Positions 15,042 through 23,124 of a DNA stretch of 64,000 bases are shown piece after piece. The DNA is taken from contig CANJSF010000001.1 of NCBI GenBank assembly GCA_947476925.1, positions 81,470 to 145,469 of the forward strand. Reading direction: 5' to 3'. The stretch's first letter is position 1, and the number at the start of each line of letters is the position of its first letter. The position numbers and the translations under genes are program-made. The notes under the pieces were generated by a model. It searched no databases and had not been told where the DNA came from. It saw only the letters and a list, made by a program, of their open reading frames with translations. The DNA is from Rhodospirillaceae bacterium. GTDB taxonomy: Bacteria; Pseudomonadota; Alphaproteobacteria; Rhodospirillales; Rhodospirillaceae.

Positions 15042-17252
15042 TTAATTTTCTGCGCCCAAGTCCTCTGATCGACTTGTGTCTGGAGGCAGCGTTTTGGATT
15101 TCATTGCCCTGCGGCGGGCCTGTGGCTGGCGCGACCAGGCTCGTTCGCCGGTAACACCTTCAACTGTTTTGATGCGAATGTCGTCGCCCGCCAGGTAGAT
15201 GGCCTGTGCCCCTTCGCGGAACAAATGTCCCCGATCGATTACTTGGCTACCGACGCAGTCATCGACGAACTGATTGGGCGCGATAAGCAACTGCGCTGTG
15301 CCACAATCCTCGGCCACCGCGTCAGTTGAAAAGGCAAAGCTAACGGTACGGCCGTGGCGTTCAATCGCACAACCTTGTGCATCACAGCGTACACCCAAGC
15401 TTATGCTCGCAGTACCGAGCGAGGGCCAAGTCTCGCTACTTTGTCCATACCGACTGATCAACACCGAGCGCACAAACTTGTCACGCCGATCAGGCTTCAT
15501 GGCCACACGACCGCCGCCATCAATTAACGCCAGCACGCGGCCACTCTCATCCACGATGAGATAGGGTGGTGTGCTGAGCCACGGCTGACACATGGCGACA
15601 ATCACCGGCACCACGCCCAGCCAACGCAAGCGACCTTGCCACAAGCACAGCAGCAACAAACCAAAGGCTGCCAGCGCAATCGCCCACGTCTCCATGGGCG
15701 GCACATGCACTTGCGCACCTGGCCATGTGGCCACCCAAGCTGCCAGCTTGTTGATGGCAGCCACCCCTTCTCCCATCAGCCGCCATACGGGGCCATCAAG
15801 GCCCACCGGCATCAGTGCCAAAGCCAGTAACGCCGTGGGCATCACCCACACGCCAGTGAGTGGCGTGGCAATCATGTTGGCTACCATCGAGTACGATGGC
15901 ATCCGATTGAAGTGGTACGCCGCAAATATCGAGGTGACCGAGCCCGCTGCCAAATCTGTGACCATCAACGCTGCCACATAAACCAATATAGCTTTGCCCA
16001 GCAGCAACTCACCATCTGGGCCCCGCCACTGCGGACGCAATCGAAAGCGTTCGTACATCGCTACCAATGCGATCACCGCCATGAACGACATTTGAAAGCT
16101 GGGGCCGATCAGTGCCTCGGGGTAAATGGCCAACAGCGCGAGTGCCGCCAGTCCGACACTGCGCAGCGAGACGGCGCGCCGGTCGACAAATATTGCGAGG
16201 ATCACAACCGCCACCATGATGAAGGCGCGAATAGCGGGTACACTTAGGCCCGAGATCAGCACATAGAAAGACGTCGCAGCCAGCGCGGCACAGGCGGCGA
16301 CCTTTTTCAAATCCAGACGCAGAGCGGCGTATGGCCACAACGCTAAACTACGCCGCACGAGCACGAACACGGCTGCGGCCAACATCGTCATGTGCAGGCC
16401 CGAGATCGACAATAAATGCGCCAAACCCGACACACGATAAGCCTCTTGCATGGGCTCGGTGATCAGTGATTGCTCGCCGGTCACCAAGGCCACAGCCACC
16501 GCGCCCGCATCGCCAGGGACAACCGCTAAAATACGGTCGGCAATATTGCGGCGCAGGTTCTCGATACCTTGGCGAAAACCGCCTTCTGGCGTTGACTCGC
16601 GCAACTGCCACGCCTGCAGCGTATAACCTAAGGCTCCGATGCGCTCGAAGAACAAAAAGCGCTGATACTCAAAGCCGCCTGGAACAACAGGCCTTTCAGG
16701 CGGTCGCAAAACCGCTTTGACCGCAATCACGTCGCCCACACGCGGCGCGCCATGTTTTGCTGGTACCGATAACCGCACTCTCACCGGCTTTTGTGTCACA
16801 TCGTCTGCGTCGAACTGCACGCGTTCCAAAATCACCCGAATACGTCCCGGCTCTCGCTCGACATCGTAGACGCGACCCACGACCTCTAACGGTCCGATTT
16901 CATAAGCTAACGCAGGTGCGTCCATCGCCCTGGTGCGAACTTGGGCAGCCGTCAGTCCAAGTCCAAAGGCCAGCAGCCCCAGCACACCCATCGCCACGCC
17001 GTCCATTCGACGGCGCAACAACAAGCCACCCACTGCCAATGAGGATAGCAGTGGGCCCAGCCAGGGCCACGGATCGGTGGGCCAGGCAAAGAACACGCCA
17101 ATGCCGGAAGCGAAAATGACCACAAGCCACAAAAATGCCGAACCAACTTGAGCGAGCACTTCATCACGAAGTGACTCTTGGAACAGCCGCCAACCACCGC
17201 CTGCGAAGGAAAATGCGGCGGGGGGCAAACCCGTCTCAGTCGTGGCACTCAA
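15042..17252 (-). CDS. comEC: ComEC/Rec2-family DNA-uptake membrane protein
   Basis: About 736 residues from a TTG at 17252. Longer in-frame starts reach 17450 but would run through the gltX leader and into gltX, so I reject them. The N-terminal domain is followed by a polytopic competence domain with several hydrophobic segments and the signature HLLSISGLHMTMLAAAVF around the middle, then SFQMSFMAVIAL and YHFNRMPSYSMVANMIATPL. ComEC forms the inner-membrane channel for transforming DNA. The C-terminal 180 residues (from about LSTPPYLIVDESGRVLALID) show no intact HxHxDH metallo-hydrolase motif. This matches the shorter alphaproteobacterial form. It converges with the response regulator and is divergent from gltX. 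Confidence 0.85.
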   Translation of the reverse strand: MSATTETGLPPAAFSFAGGGWRLFQESLRDEVLAQVGSAFLWLVVIFASGIGVFFAWPTDPWPWLGPLLSSLAVGGLLLRRRMDGVAMGVLGLLAFGLGLTAAQVRTRAMDAPALAYEIGPLEVVGRVYDVEREPGRIRVILERVQFDADDVTQKPVRVRLSVPAKHGAPRVGDVIAVKAVLRPPERPVVPGGFEYQRFLFFERIGALGYTLQAWQLRESTPEGGFRQGIENLRRNIADRILAVVPGDAGAVAVALVTGEQSLITEPMQEAYRVSGLAHLLSISGLHMTMLAAAVFVLVRRSLALWPYAALRLDLKKVAACAALAATSFYVLISGLSVPAIRAFIMVAVVILAIFVDRRAVSLRSVGLAALALLAIYPEALIGPSFQMSFMAVIALVAMYERFRLRPQWRGPDGELLLGKAILVYVAALMVTDLAAGSVTSIFAAYHFNRMPSYSMVANMIATPLTGVWVMPTALLALALMPVGLDGPVWRLMGEGVAAINKLAAWVATWPGAQVHVPPMETWAIALAAFGLLLLCLWQGRLRWLGVVPVIVAMCQPWLSTPPYLIVDESGRVLALIDGGGRVAMKPDRRDKFVRSVLISRYGQSSETWPSLGTASISLGVRCDAQGCAIERHGRTVSFAFSTDAVAEDCGTAQLLIAPNQFVDDCVGSQVIDRGHLFREGAQAIYLAGDDIRIKTVEGVTGERAWSRQPQARRRAMKSKTLPPDTSRSEDLGAEN

Positions 17253-17312
17253 TGGTATAATTCCGGGCCTAGATAATGGGCGAGAGTATGATAAATCACC
17301 CACTCGATTGAT

Positions 17313-17332
17313 GGAACGTGAAGTCACGTTCC
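17313..17332. promoter_or_regulatory. perfect inverted repeat and T tract in the gltX leader
   Basis: GGAACGTGA-AG-TCACGTTCC is an exact dyad (9-bp arms, 2-base centre), followed eight bases later by TTTTTT at 17340-17345, just before the gltX ATG at 17355. It could be an operator or a leader hairpin resembling an intrinsic terminator that tunes gltX. TATAAT at 17256-17261 might be the -10 of the promoter, though no good -35 pairs with it. Confidence 0.5.
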
Positions 17333-17354
17333 GAGCAGCTTTTTTGGCAGTTCC

Positions 17355-18758
17355 ATGACCGTTGTGACCCGCTTTGCCCCCTCGCCCACCGGTTACTTGC
17401 ATATCGGCGGTGCGCGAACCGCGCTGTTTAACTATCTGTATGCCAAGCACACGGGTGGCAAATTCCTATTGCGGATTGAGGACACCGACCGGGCACGTTC
17501 TACCCAAGATGCGATCGACGCCATTTTTGCCGGCCTGAAATGGATGGGCTTGAACTGGGACGGCGAGCCCGTGATGCAGTTTTCACGCGCGGCCAGCCAT
17601 CGTGCAGCGGCGGAGAAATTGCTCGCCGAAGGTAAAGCCTACCATTGCTTTGCCACACCCGAAGAACTGACCACCATGCGTGAAGAGCAAAAAGCTAAGG
17701 GCCTGCCGCTGCGTTACGACGGCCGCTGGCGCGACCGCGACCCTGCGGAAGCGCCGGCCGGCGCCAAAGCCGTTATCCGTTTCAAGGCCCCACAAGATGG
17801 GTCCACGACCATTGCCGACCTTGTGCAAGGCGATGTGACCGTGGCCAACCAACAACTCGATGACATGATTTTGCTGCGCTCCGACGGTAGCCCCACATAT
17901 ATGTTGTCAGTCGTTGTCGATGATATTGAGATGGGCATTACGCACATCATTCGCGGCGACGACCACCTGACCAATGCGTTCCGGCAATACCAACTCATCG
18001 ATGCGTTAGGCCACAAACCACCTGCCTATGCGCATATTCCGCTGATCCACGGGGCTGATGGTGCGAAGCTTTCCAAACGCCATGGCGCGTTGGGCGTGGA
18101 AGCTTATCGCGACATGGGGTTCTTGCCCGAGGCGATGCGAAATTACTTGCTGCGCCTGAGCTGGGGGCACGGCGATGACGAAATCATTTCTGATGGCCAG
18201 GCCATTGAGTGGTTTGACGTCACGAATGTGGGTCGTGCGGCGGCGCGTTTTGACCTGGTCAAACTCACCAGTCTTAATGGCCACTACATTCGCGAGGCCA
18301 AAGACGAACGGTTAGTCGAACTCGTTGCCCCCCTGATTACGGCAAAAACCAGTTTAGAAATTGATGCCCTGGCCGCCCAACGCCTCACACGCGGCATGGC
18401 AGGCTTGAAACAGCGTGCCAAAAGCTTGATCGAGTTGGCCGATAGCGCAACCTTCTATGCGCGCAAACGGCCATTAGCGATTGACGATAAGGCGCGGGCC
18501 ATTCTGGCCGATGGCGGCAAAGCATTCCTGGCCGAGGCCTTGCCCGCATTTGAAGCGCAGGGCTCCTGGACAGCGCATGATCTTGAAGCATGGGCTCGGA
18601 CCATTTCCGAGGCCAAGGGCCTAAAACTGGGCCAAGTCGCCCAGCCGATCCGGGTGGCGCTGTCAGGATCGACCGTCTCACCGCCTGTATTCGAGGTGAT
18701 GGAAATCTTGGGAAAAGATGAATCCCTCGCCCGAATCAAAGACGTTGTTGGAAGTTAG
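17355..18758 (+). CDS. gltX: glutamyl-tRNA synthetase
   Basis: 467 residues, the normal length for a bacterial discriminating or non-discriminating GluRS. The start [19 protein letters not shown] contains the class I HIGH-type motif (HIGG, residues 16-19), and KLSKRHG near residue 240 is the KMSKS-type loop. It charges tRNA-Glu; alphaproteobacteria often have two copies and may also mischarge tRNA-Gln, which the amidotransferase corrects. The short leader contains a perfect inverted repeat. It is followed by a 99-bp gap and the exported thiamine-diphosphate enzyme. Confidence 0.96.
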   Translation: MTVVTRFAPSPTGYLHIGGARTALFNYLYAKHTGGKFLLRIEDTDRARSTQDAIDAIFAGLKWMGLNWDGEPVMQFSRAASHRAAAEKLLAEGKAYHCFATPEELTTMREEQKAKGLPLRYDGRWRDRDPAEAPAGAKAVIRFKAPQDGSTTIADLVQGDVTVANQQLDDMILLRSDGSPTYMLSVVVDDIEMGITHIIRGDDHLTNAFRQYQLIDALGHKPPAYAHIPLIHGADGAKLSKRHGALGVEAYRDMGFLPEAMRNYLLRLSWGHGDDEIISDGQAIEWFDVTNVGRAAARFDLVKLTSLNGHYIREAKDERLVELVAPLITAKTSLEIDALAAQRLTRGMAGLKQRAKSLIELADSATFYARKRPLAIDDKARAILADGGKAFLAEALPAFEAQGSWTAHDLEAWARTISEAKGLKLGQVAQPIRVALSGSTVSPPVFEVMEILGKDESLARIKDVVGS

Positions 18759-18857
18759 GCGAGCCGCACCGCCAGTTGAGCACGCCTGTAGAAGCCGCTT
18801 TAGGTTCTGCAAATCCACACTTACGCTGGGGCACGCATTCCAGAGATGGAGTATTGA

Positions 18858-20807
18858 ATGGCGCCGCACAACGTAGATCGCCGCAAATTCCTGTCGAAGG
18901 TTGCAGTTGCCGGCACGGCAGCGGCAATCCCAACTGCCCATGCCGATGAGCCCACAAGTGCGGGCAAACCATTGGCCAAGCCGCGTGGTGCCGTGCCACC
19001 AACCGCGGCTCAGCTGGCGGTCGACACGGGTGAACCACGCACGCCGGTGCCGGCGACAGCAAATGACAGCGGATCGGATTTTATGGTCGATGTCATCAAG
19101 ACGCTGAACATCGATTACATCTTCTCCAATCCGGGTTCGAGTTTCCTCGGGTTGCACGAATCAATTGTGAATTACGGAGGCAACAAAAGCCCAGAGTTCA
19201 TTACGTGCATGCACGAGGAGTCCTCGGCAGCGATGGCCAATGGCTATTACAAAGCTGCTGGCCGCCCAGCGTCGATCCTGTGCCATGGAACTGTCGGCCT
19301 GCAACATGCCTCAATGGCGCTTTACAATGCGTGGTGTGACCGCGTGCCGTTGATTGCCATTCTTGGCAACACCGTCGACAGCACCAAACGACCTGGCGCC
19401 AATGACTGGCGACATTCGGCGCAAGATCCAGCCGCGATCGTCCGTGACTTTACGAAATGGGACGACCAACCCATCTCGCTGCAAGCCTTCGCCGAGTCGA
19501 TGATACAGGGCTATAAAATTTCGACGACCCCGCCGATGGAGCCCATCGTTTTGGTCGCCGACAGCCATTTGCAGGAAATGGAACTCGAGAGCCGCAGCGG
19601 ACTTTCTATTCCTAAACTATCTCCAACAATTCCGCCGCAAGGCGATTACGGAGCGCTACGCGAGGCTGCAAAGTTTTTAGTGGCTGCTGAAAGGCCGGTG
19701 ATTCTTGCAGATCGGCTCGCACGAACGGCTGAGGGTATGCGGCTTTTGGTCGAACTTGCCGAATCACTGAACGCGCCGGTGGTTGATTTGATCAGCCGTC
19801 AAAACATGCCGACGACGCACCACTTGTTTCAAAATGCGCAAAACCGAAAACTTGTTGCACAGGCCGATGTTATTCTGGGACTAGAGGTCACAGATTTTTG
19901 GGGCCAAGTTAATCAGTTTAACCGCGTTGATGAGAGCAGCAGCCCTCGCATTAAGCCGGGAACAAAATTGATTCGCATCGGCGTCAATGATCTCTACATG
20001 AAGTCCAACTATCAGGATTTTCAGCGATACGCCGCTGTAGATCTGTCCATCGCAGGTGATGGCGAAGCAACGCTGCCGGCGCTCATCGACGCCGTTAAAT
20101 CCGCCATGAGCGATAACCGCAAATTGGCGCTCGCTCCGCGGGCCGACGTTTTCCGCAAACTGCATGCCGAGAATTACGAAGCCGCGCGGCAAGCTGCTGC
20201 TTTTGGGTGGGAGGCTAGCCCCATCACCACCGCGCGCTTGTGTATGGAACTGTGGCAGCAAATTAAAACAGAGGATTGGGCACTCGTCTCGGTTGGGGCC
20301 TCGGAAGGCTTCATTAGTAACTGGCCTCACCGCCTGTGGCATATTGATCGTCACTATCAATACTTAGGGTATGGTGCCGGCGGCGGCGTCGGCTACGGAC
20401 TGCCTGCTGCTGTTGGTGCGGCGTTGGCCAACAAGGCCTTAGGGCGCATGTCTGTCAACATTCAGTGCGATGGCGATTTCATGTACGCCAATGGGGCATT
20501 GTGGACAGCCGCTCATCACCGCATCCCGTTGCTCACCGTCATGCACAACAATCGCGCCTACGCGCAGGAAACCATGCTGTTGCAAGGCATCGCCAATAAA
20601 CGGAACCGGGGCGTGACAACGTCGAAAGTTGGAACGGCCATCGAAGACCCAAATATTGACTATGCAAAGCTGGCGCAGGGCATGGGCGTTTGGGCCGAAG
20701 GACCGATTACGGACCCAAAAGACTTGGCACCTGCCATTAAGCGCGCTATCGCAATCGTTAAGCAGGGCCTGCCCGCGCTGATCGACGTTGTCACCCAGTC
20801 ACGATAG
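18858..20807 (+). CDS. Tat-exported thiamine-diphosphate-dependent enzyme (acetolactate synthase-like fold)
   Basis: 649 residues. The twin-arginine signal DRRKFLSKVAVAGTAAA ends near residue 29 (HADE), and a Pro/Ala-rich linker runs to residue 72. The pyrimidine-binding domain (about 73-245) has NPGSSFLG and the catalytic Glu120 in MHEESSAAMANGYYKAAGR. A central domain spans about 270-430. The diphosphate-binding domain has the CDGDFMY…HNN motif near residues 537-566, with Cys where the first Gly of GDG usually is. This is the complete three-domain architecture of acetolactate synthase, benzoylformate decarboxylase or oxalyl-CoA decarboxylase. The substrate cannot be read. Cytosolic ThDP enzymes are the rule, so export is striking. 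A c-type cytochrome gene follows 9 bp downstream and may take electrons from the enzyme. Confidence 0.88.
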   Translation: MAPHNVDRRKFLSKVAVAGTAAAIPTAHADEPTSAGKPLAKPRGAVPPTAAQLAVDTGEPRTPVPATANDSGSDFMVDVIKTLNIDYIFSNPGSSFLGLHESIVNYGGNKSPEFITCMHEESSAAMANGYYKAAGRPASILCHGTVGLQHASMALYNAWCDRVPLIAILGNTVDSTKRPGANDWRHSAQDPAAIVRDFTKWDDQPISLQAFAESMIQGYKISTTPPMEPIVLVADSHLQEMELESRSGLSIPKLSPTIPPQGDYGALREAAKFLVAAERPVILADRLARTAEGMRLLVELAESLNAPVVDLISRQNMPTTHHLFQNAQNRKLVAQADVILGLEVTDFWGQVNQFNRVDESSSPRIKPGTKLIRIGVNDLYMKSNYQDFQRYAAVDLSIAGDGEATLPALIDAVKSAMSDNRKLALAPRADVFRKLHAENYEAARQAAAFGWEASPITTARLCMELWQQIKTEDWALVSVGASEGFISNWPHRLWHIDRHYQYLGYGAGGGVGYGLPAAVGAALANKALGRMSVNIQCDGDFMYANGALWTAAHHRIPLLTVMHNNRAYAQETMLLQGIANKRNRGVTTSKVGTAIEDPNIDYAKLAQGMGVWAEGPITDPKDLAPAIKRAIAIVKQGLPALIDVVTQSR

Positions 20808-20816
20808 GTGAAACCC

Positions 20817-21182
20817 ATGCGCCAATACTATGCCATCACCTCCATTTTGCTGGCTCTGTCGGTTGGATCAGCCTTAGCGGCTGAAACAACAAAACCATCG
20901 GTTGCTCGAGGCCGTGAGATTTTCATGAAAGTGGGCTGCTATCATTGCCATGGGACCCAGGGACAAGGCAGTGGTGCAGGATTAAGGTTGGCCCCAGACC
21001 CCCTTCCGGCCGAGGCCATAGCCCAGTTTATTCGCGCAACAACGAGCACGATGCCCGCCTACAGCGCGGAGGTCCTATCGGATTCTCAGGTTGCTGATAT
21101 CGCTGCTTACTTAGGTTCAATACCCGCAGCGCGGTCGCCCGACACGATCCCGGCCTTGAAGGGCCTGAAGCCCACGCAGTAA
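20817..21182 (+). CDS. small exported c-type cytochrome
   Basis: 121 residues from ATG 20817, which has AGGTGA 5 bases upstream; a GTG at 20808 is the alternative. The signal peptide ends after ALAAE near residue 22. The haem-binding CYHCH lies at residues 41-45 and the likely axial Met is Met79 in TSTMPAYS, so this is a class I mono-haem cytochrome with a low-spin His/Met site in the periplasm. The gene lies nine bases behind the exported ThDP enzyme, which suggests that it is that enzyme's electron acceptor, passing electrons to a terminal oxidase. The partnership is inferred from linkage alone. Confidence 0.85.
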   Translation: MRQYYAITSILLALSVGSALAAETTKPSVARGREIFMKVGCYHCHGTQGQGSGAGLRLAPDPLPAEAIAQFIRATTSTMPAYSAEVLSDSQVADIAAYLGSIPAARSPDTIPALKGLKPTQ

Positions 21183-21248
21183 CCCCTAGCGCTTGTGTCA
21201 CATCATTGAAATAACGACCAAAATCGCACTTTTGGTTAGCTCCCAGCG

Positions 21249-21277
21249 TTGATCTACAAGGTTTTTTGGGGCTATAA
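21249..21277 (+). promoter_or_regulatory. probable gltA promoter
   Basis: TTGATC at 21249-21254 and CTATAA at 21272-21277 are separated by exactly 17 bases. The pair lies 87 bp upstream of the gltA GTG, with AAGGGGA as its ribosome site. The intergenic region from 21183 holds nothing else I can name. Confidence 0.5.
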
Positions 21278-21363
21278 GCACTGCACAATAGGCGCGCTGG
21301 GGAACGGCCCCTCAACAAGGCCGCGGTCGCGCCTCACACCATTCAAATCCGAAGGGGATTCCC

Positions 21364-22662
21364 GTGGCAAACAAAACAGTCACCGTCACCGATAACGAGA
21401 ACGGCAAAAGCTGGACCTATCCGAAAATGAGCGGGTCAACCGGGCCCGACGTGGTTGATATTCGCAAGTTCTACGGCGACACCGGCATGTTCACCTTTGA
21501 TCCCGGGTTCACATCGACTGGTAGTTGTGAGTCAAAAATCACCTATATCGACGGCGATAACGGTGTTCTGTTGCATCGCGGGTACGCCATCGAAGAACTG
21601 GCCGAGAACTGCAACTTCGAAGAAGTTGCCTACTTACTGCTGAACGGCGAACTGCCCAACGAGAAGCAGAAAGACAAGTTCCAGCACGACCTGACCTACC
21701 ACACGATGCTGCACGAGCAAGTGCACAGCTTCTACTCAGGGTTCCGTCGCGATGCGCACCCCATGGCCGTGATGTGCGGCGTGGTGGCGGCGCTGTCGGC
21801 GTTTTATCATGACAGCTTGGACATCAATAACCCAGACCATCGCCGGATTGCGTCGTATCGCTTGATTGCGAAAATCCCGACCATCGCGGCTTGGGCGTAC
21901 AAGTATTCTATCGGTCAGCCCTTCATGTATCCGCGCAATGATTTGGGTTACGCAGAGAATTTCTTGCACATGATGTACGCCACACCATGCGAAGACTACA
22001 CGGTCAGCCCGATCCTGGCCAAAGCGATGGATCGCATTTTGATCCTTCACGCAGACCACGAACAAAACGCATCAACTTCGACGGTCCGTCTGGCCGGCTC
22101 GTCGGGTGCCAATCCGTTTGCGTGTATTGCCGCTGGCGTTGCCTCGCTGTGGGGCCCCGCCCACGGCGGCGCCAATGAAGCCGTTCTGAATATGCTGAAG
22201 GAAATTGGCACCAAAGATAACGTCAACAATTGCGTCAAGCGCGCCAAAGACAAGAACGACAACTTCCGCCTCATGGGCTTCGGCCACCGCGTCTACAAAA
22301 ACTACGATCCGCGCGCGCGTATCATGAGCCGCACCTGCCACGAAGTGTTGGGCGAGCTGGGCATTAAAGACAACCCGTTGCTCGACATCGCCATGGAACT
22401 TGAGCGGATTGCGCTGGAAGACGAGTACTTCATTCAGAAGAAGCTCTATCCCAACGTCGACTTCTATTCGGGCATTATCTTTCAAGCCATGAACATTCCA
22501 GTCACAATGTTCACACCGCTGTTCGCGCTAGCGCGCACCACCGGTTGGATCGCGCAGTGGAATGAGATGATCGAAGATCCCCAAAACAAAATCGGTCGCC
22601 CGCGCCAACTTTATACAGGCCAGACCACACGCAAATACGTGCCGCTTAAAAAGCGGAAGTAA
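21364..22662 (+). CDS. gltA: citrate synthase (type II, hexameric)
   Basis: 432 residues, starting with GTG behind a GAAGGGGAT ribosome site. It condenses acetyl-CoA and oxaloacetate, the entry step of the TCA cycle. The signature blocks include [16 protein letters not shown] with the substrate-binding His, [15 protein letters not shown] with the catalytic His, and [20 protein letters not shown] with the catalytic Arg; the catalytic Asp is in [16 protein letters not shown]. The N-terminal extension that gives NADH sensitivity in type II enzymes is present (residues 1-60). A clear terminator follows. In alphaproteobacteria gltA is typically next to lpxB, as here, with one small gene between them. 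Confidence 0.97.
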   Translation: MANKTVTVTDNENGKSWTYPKMSGSTGPDVVDIRKFYGDTGMFTFDPGFTSTGSCESKITYIDGDNGVLLHRGYAIEELAENCNFEEVAYLLLNGELPNEKQKDKFQHDLTYHTMLHEQVHSFYSGFRRDAHPMAVMCGVVAALSAFYHDSLDINNPDHRRIASYRLIAKIPTIAAWAYKYSIGQPFMYPRNDLGYAENFLHMMYATPCEDYTVSPILAKAMDRILILHADHEQNASTSTVRLAGSSGANPFACIAAGVASLWGPAHGGANEAVLNMLKEIGTKDNVNNCVKRAKDKNDNFRLMGFGHRVYKNYDPRARIMSRTCHEVLGELGIKDNPLLDIAMELERIALEDEYFIQKKLYPNVDFYSGIIFQAMNIPVTMFTPLFALARTTGWIAQWNEMIEDPQNKIGRPRQLYTGQTTRKYVPLKKRK

Positions 22663-22680
22663 GCGCGGTCACGAAACAAA

Positions 22681-22710
22681 AAAACGCCCGGTTTTACAGC
22701 CGGGCGTTTT
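22681..22710 (+). terminator. intrinsic terminator after gltA
   Basis: AAAACGCCCGG and CCGGGCGTTTT form an 11-bp stem around a small loop, with T-rich sequence after it (TTTTACTTTTAG) and A-rich sequence before it. The arms are symmetric enough to work in both directions. It lies 18 bp after the gltA stop. Confidence 0.88.
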
Positions 22711-22833
22711 ACTTTTAGCGCTCAGCACCCACAGAAATCGCGATGAAAGCTAAGTAACCCGCAACACTTTGATCTGCACAGCAACGCCCAGCGCTAGGTG
22801 CGCGTTGATGAAAATTGAGGTAGACTGACACCC

Positions 22834-23124
22834 ATGGAAATTCTGCCGATTGCAGCCTCGTCATTGAACGCCGCCGCCACCGTTACTGCGGTGCGTGCGG
22901 ATAATATTGTCAATGCCACGACACCGAATTTCACGGCAAACGAGCCCGTTTATTCAAGCCAGATCAACGGCGGTGTTGCCGTTTTTGCCCAAGATATCGG
23001 CCAGCCAGTCAACCTCACACTTGAGGTGATTGGGCTTAAATCTGCGCTAGACCAGTACAAAGCCTCGGCAGCCCTGATCAAAACCAGCGACGATATGAGC
23101 AAAGCATTGCTCGAGATCGCCTAA
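22834..23124 (+). CDS. orphan small flagellar rod/hook-like protein
   Basis: 96 residues from the ATG at 22834. The N-terminal half SSLNAAATVTAVRADNIVNA, then TTPNF, matches the conserved ANNIANA-type motif of axial rod/hook proteins such as FlgB, FlgC, FlgF and FlgG. The C-terminus IGLKSALDQYKASAALIKTS, then DDMSKALLEIA, matches the helical end of the same family. The large middle domain of FlgC or FlgG is almost absent, so this is a minimal form with just the coiled D0 parts. No other flagellar gene is near. It may be a rod-type component of a dispersed flagellar set or something repurposed. It ends overlapping the lpxI-lpxB stop by 4 bp, convergent. Confidence 0.65.
   Translation: MEILPIAASSLNAAATVTAVRADNIVNATTPNFTANEPVYSSQINGGVAVFAQDIGQPVNLTLEVIGLKSALDQYKASAALIKTSDDMSKALLEIA

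Noticed and set aside
17313..17332. gltX leader dyad as a second LexA operator
   Set aside because: It has GAAC-N10-GTTC in inverted orientation, not the direct repeat GTTC-N7-GTTC.
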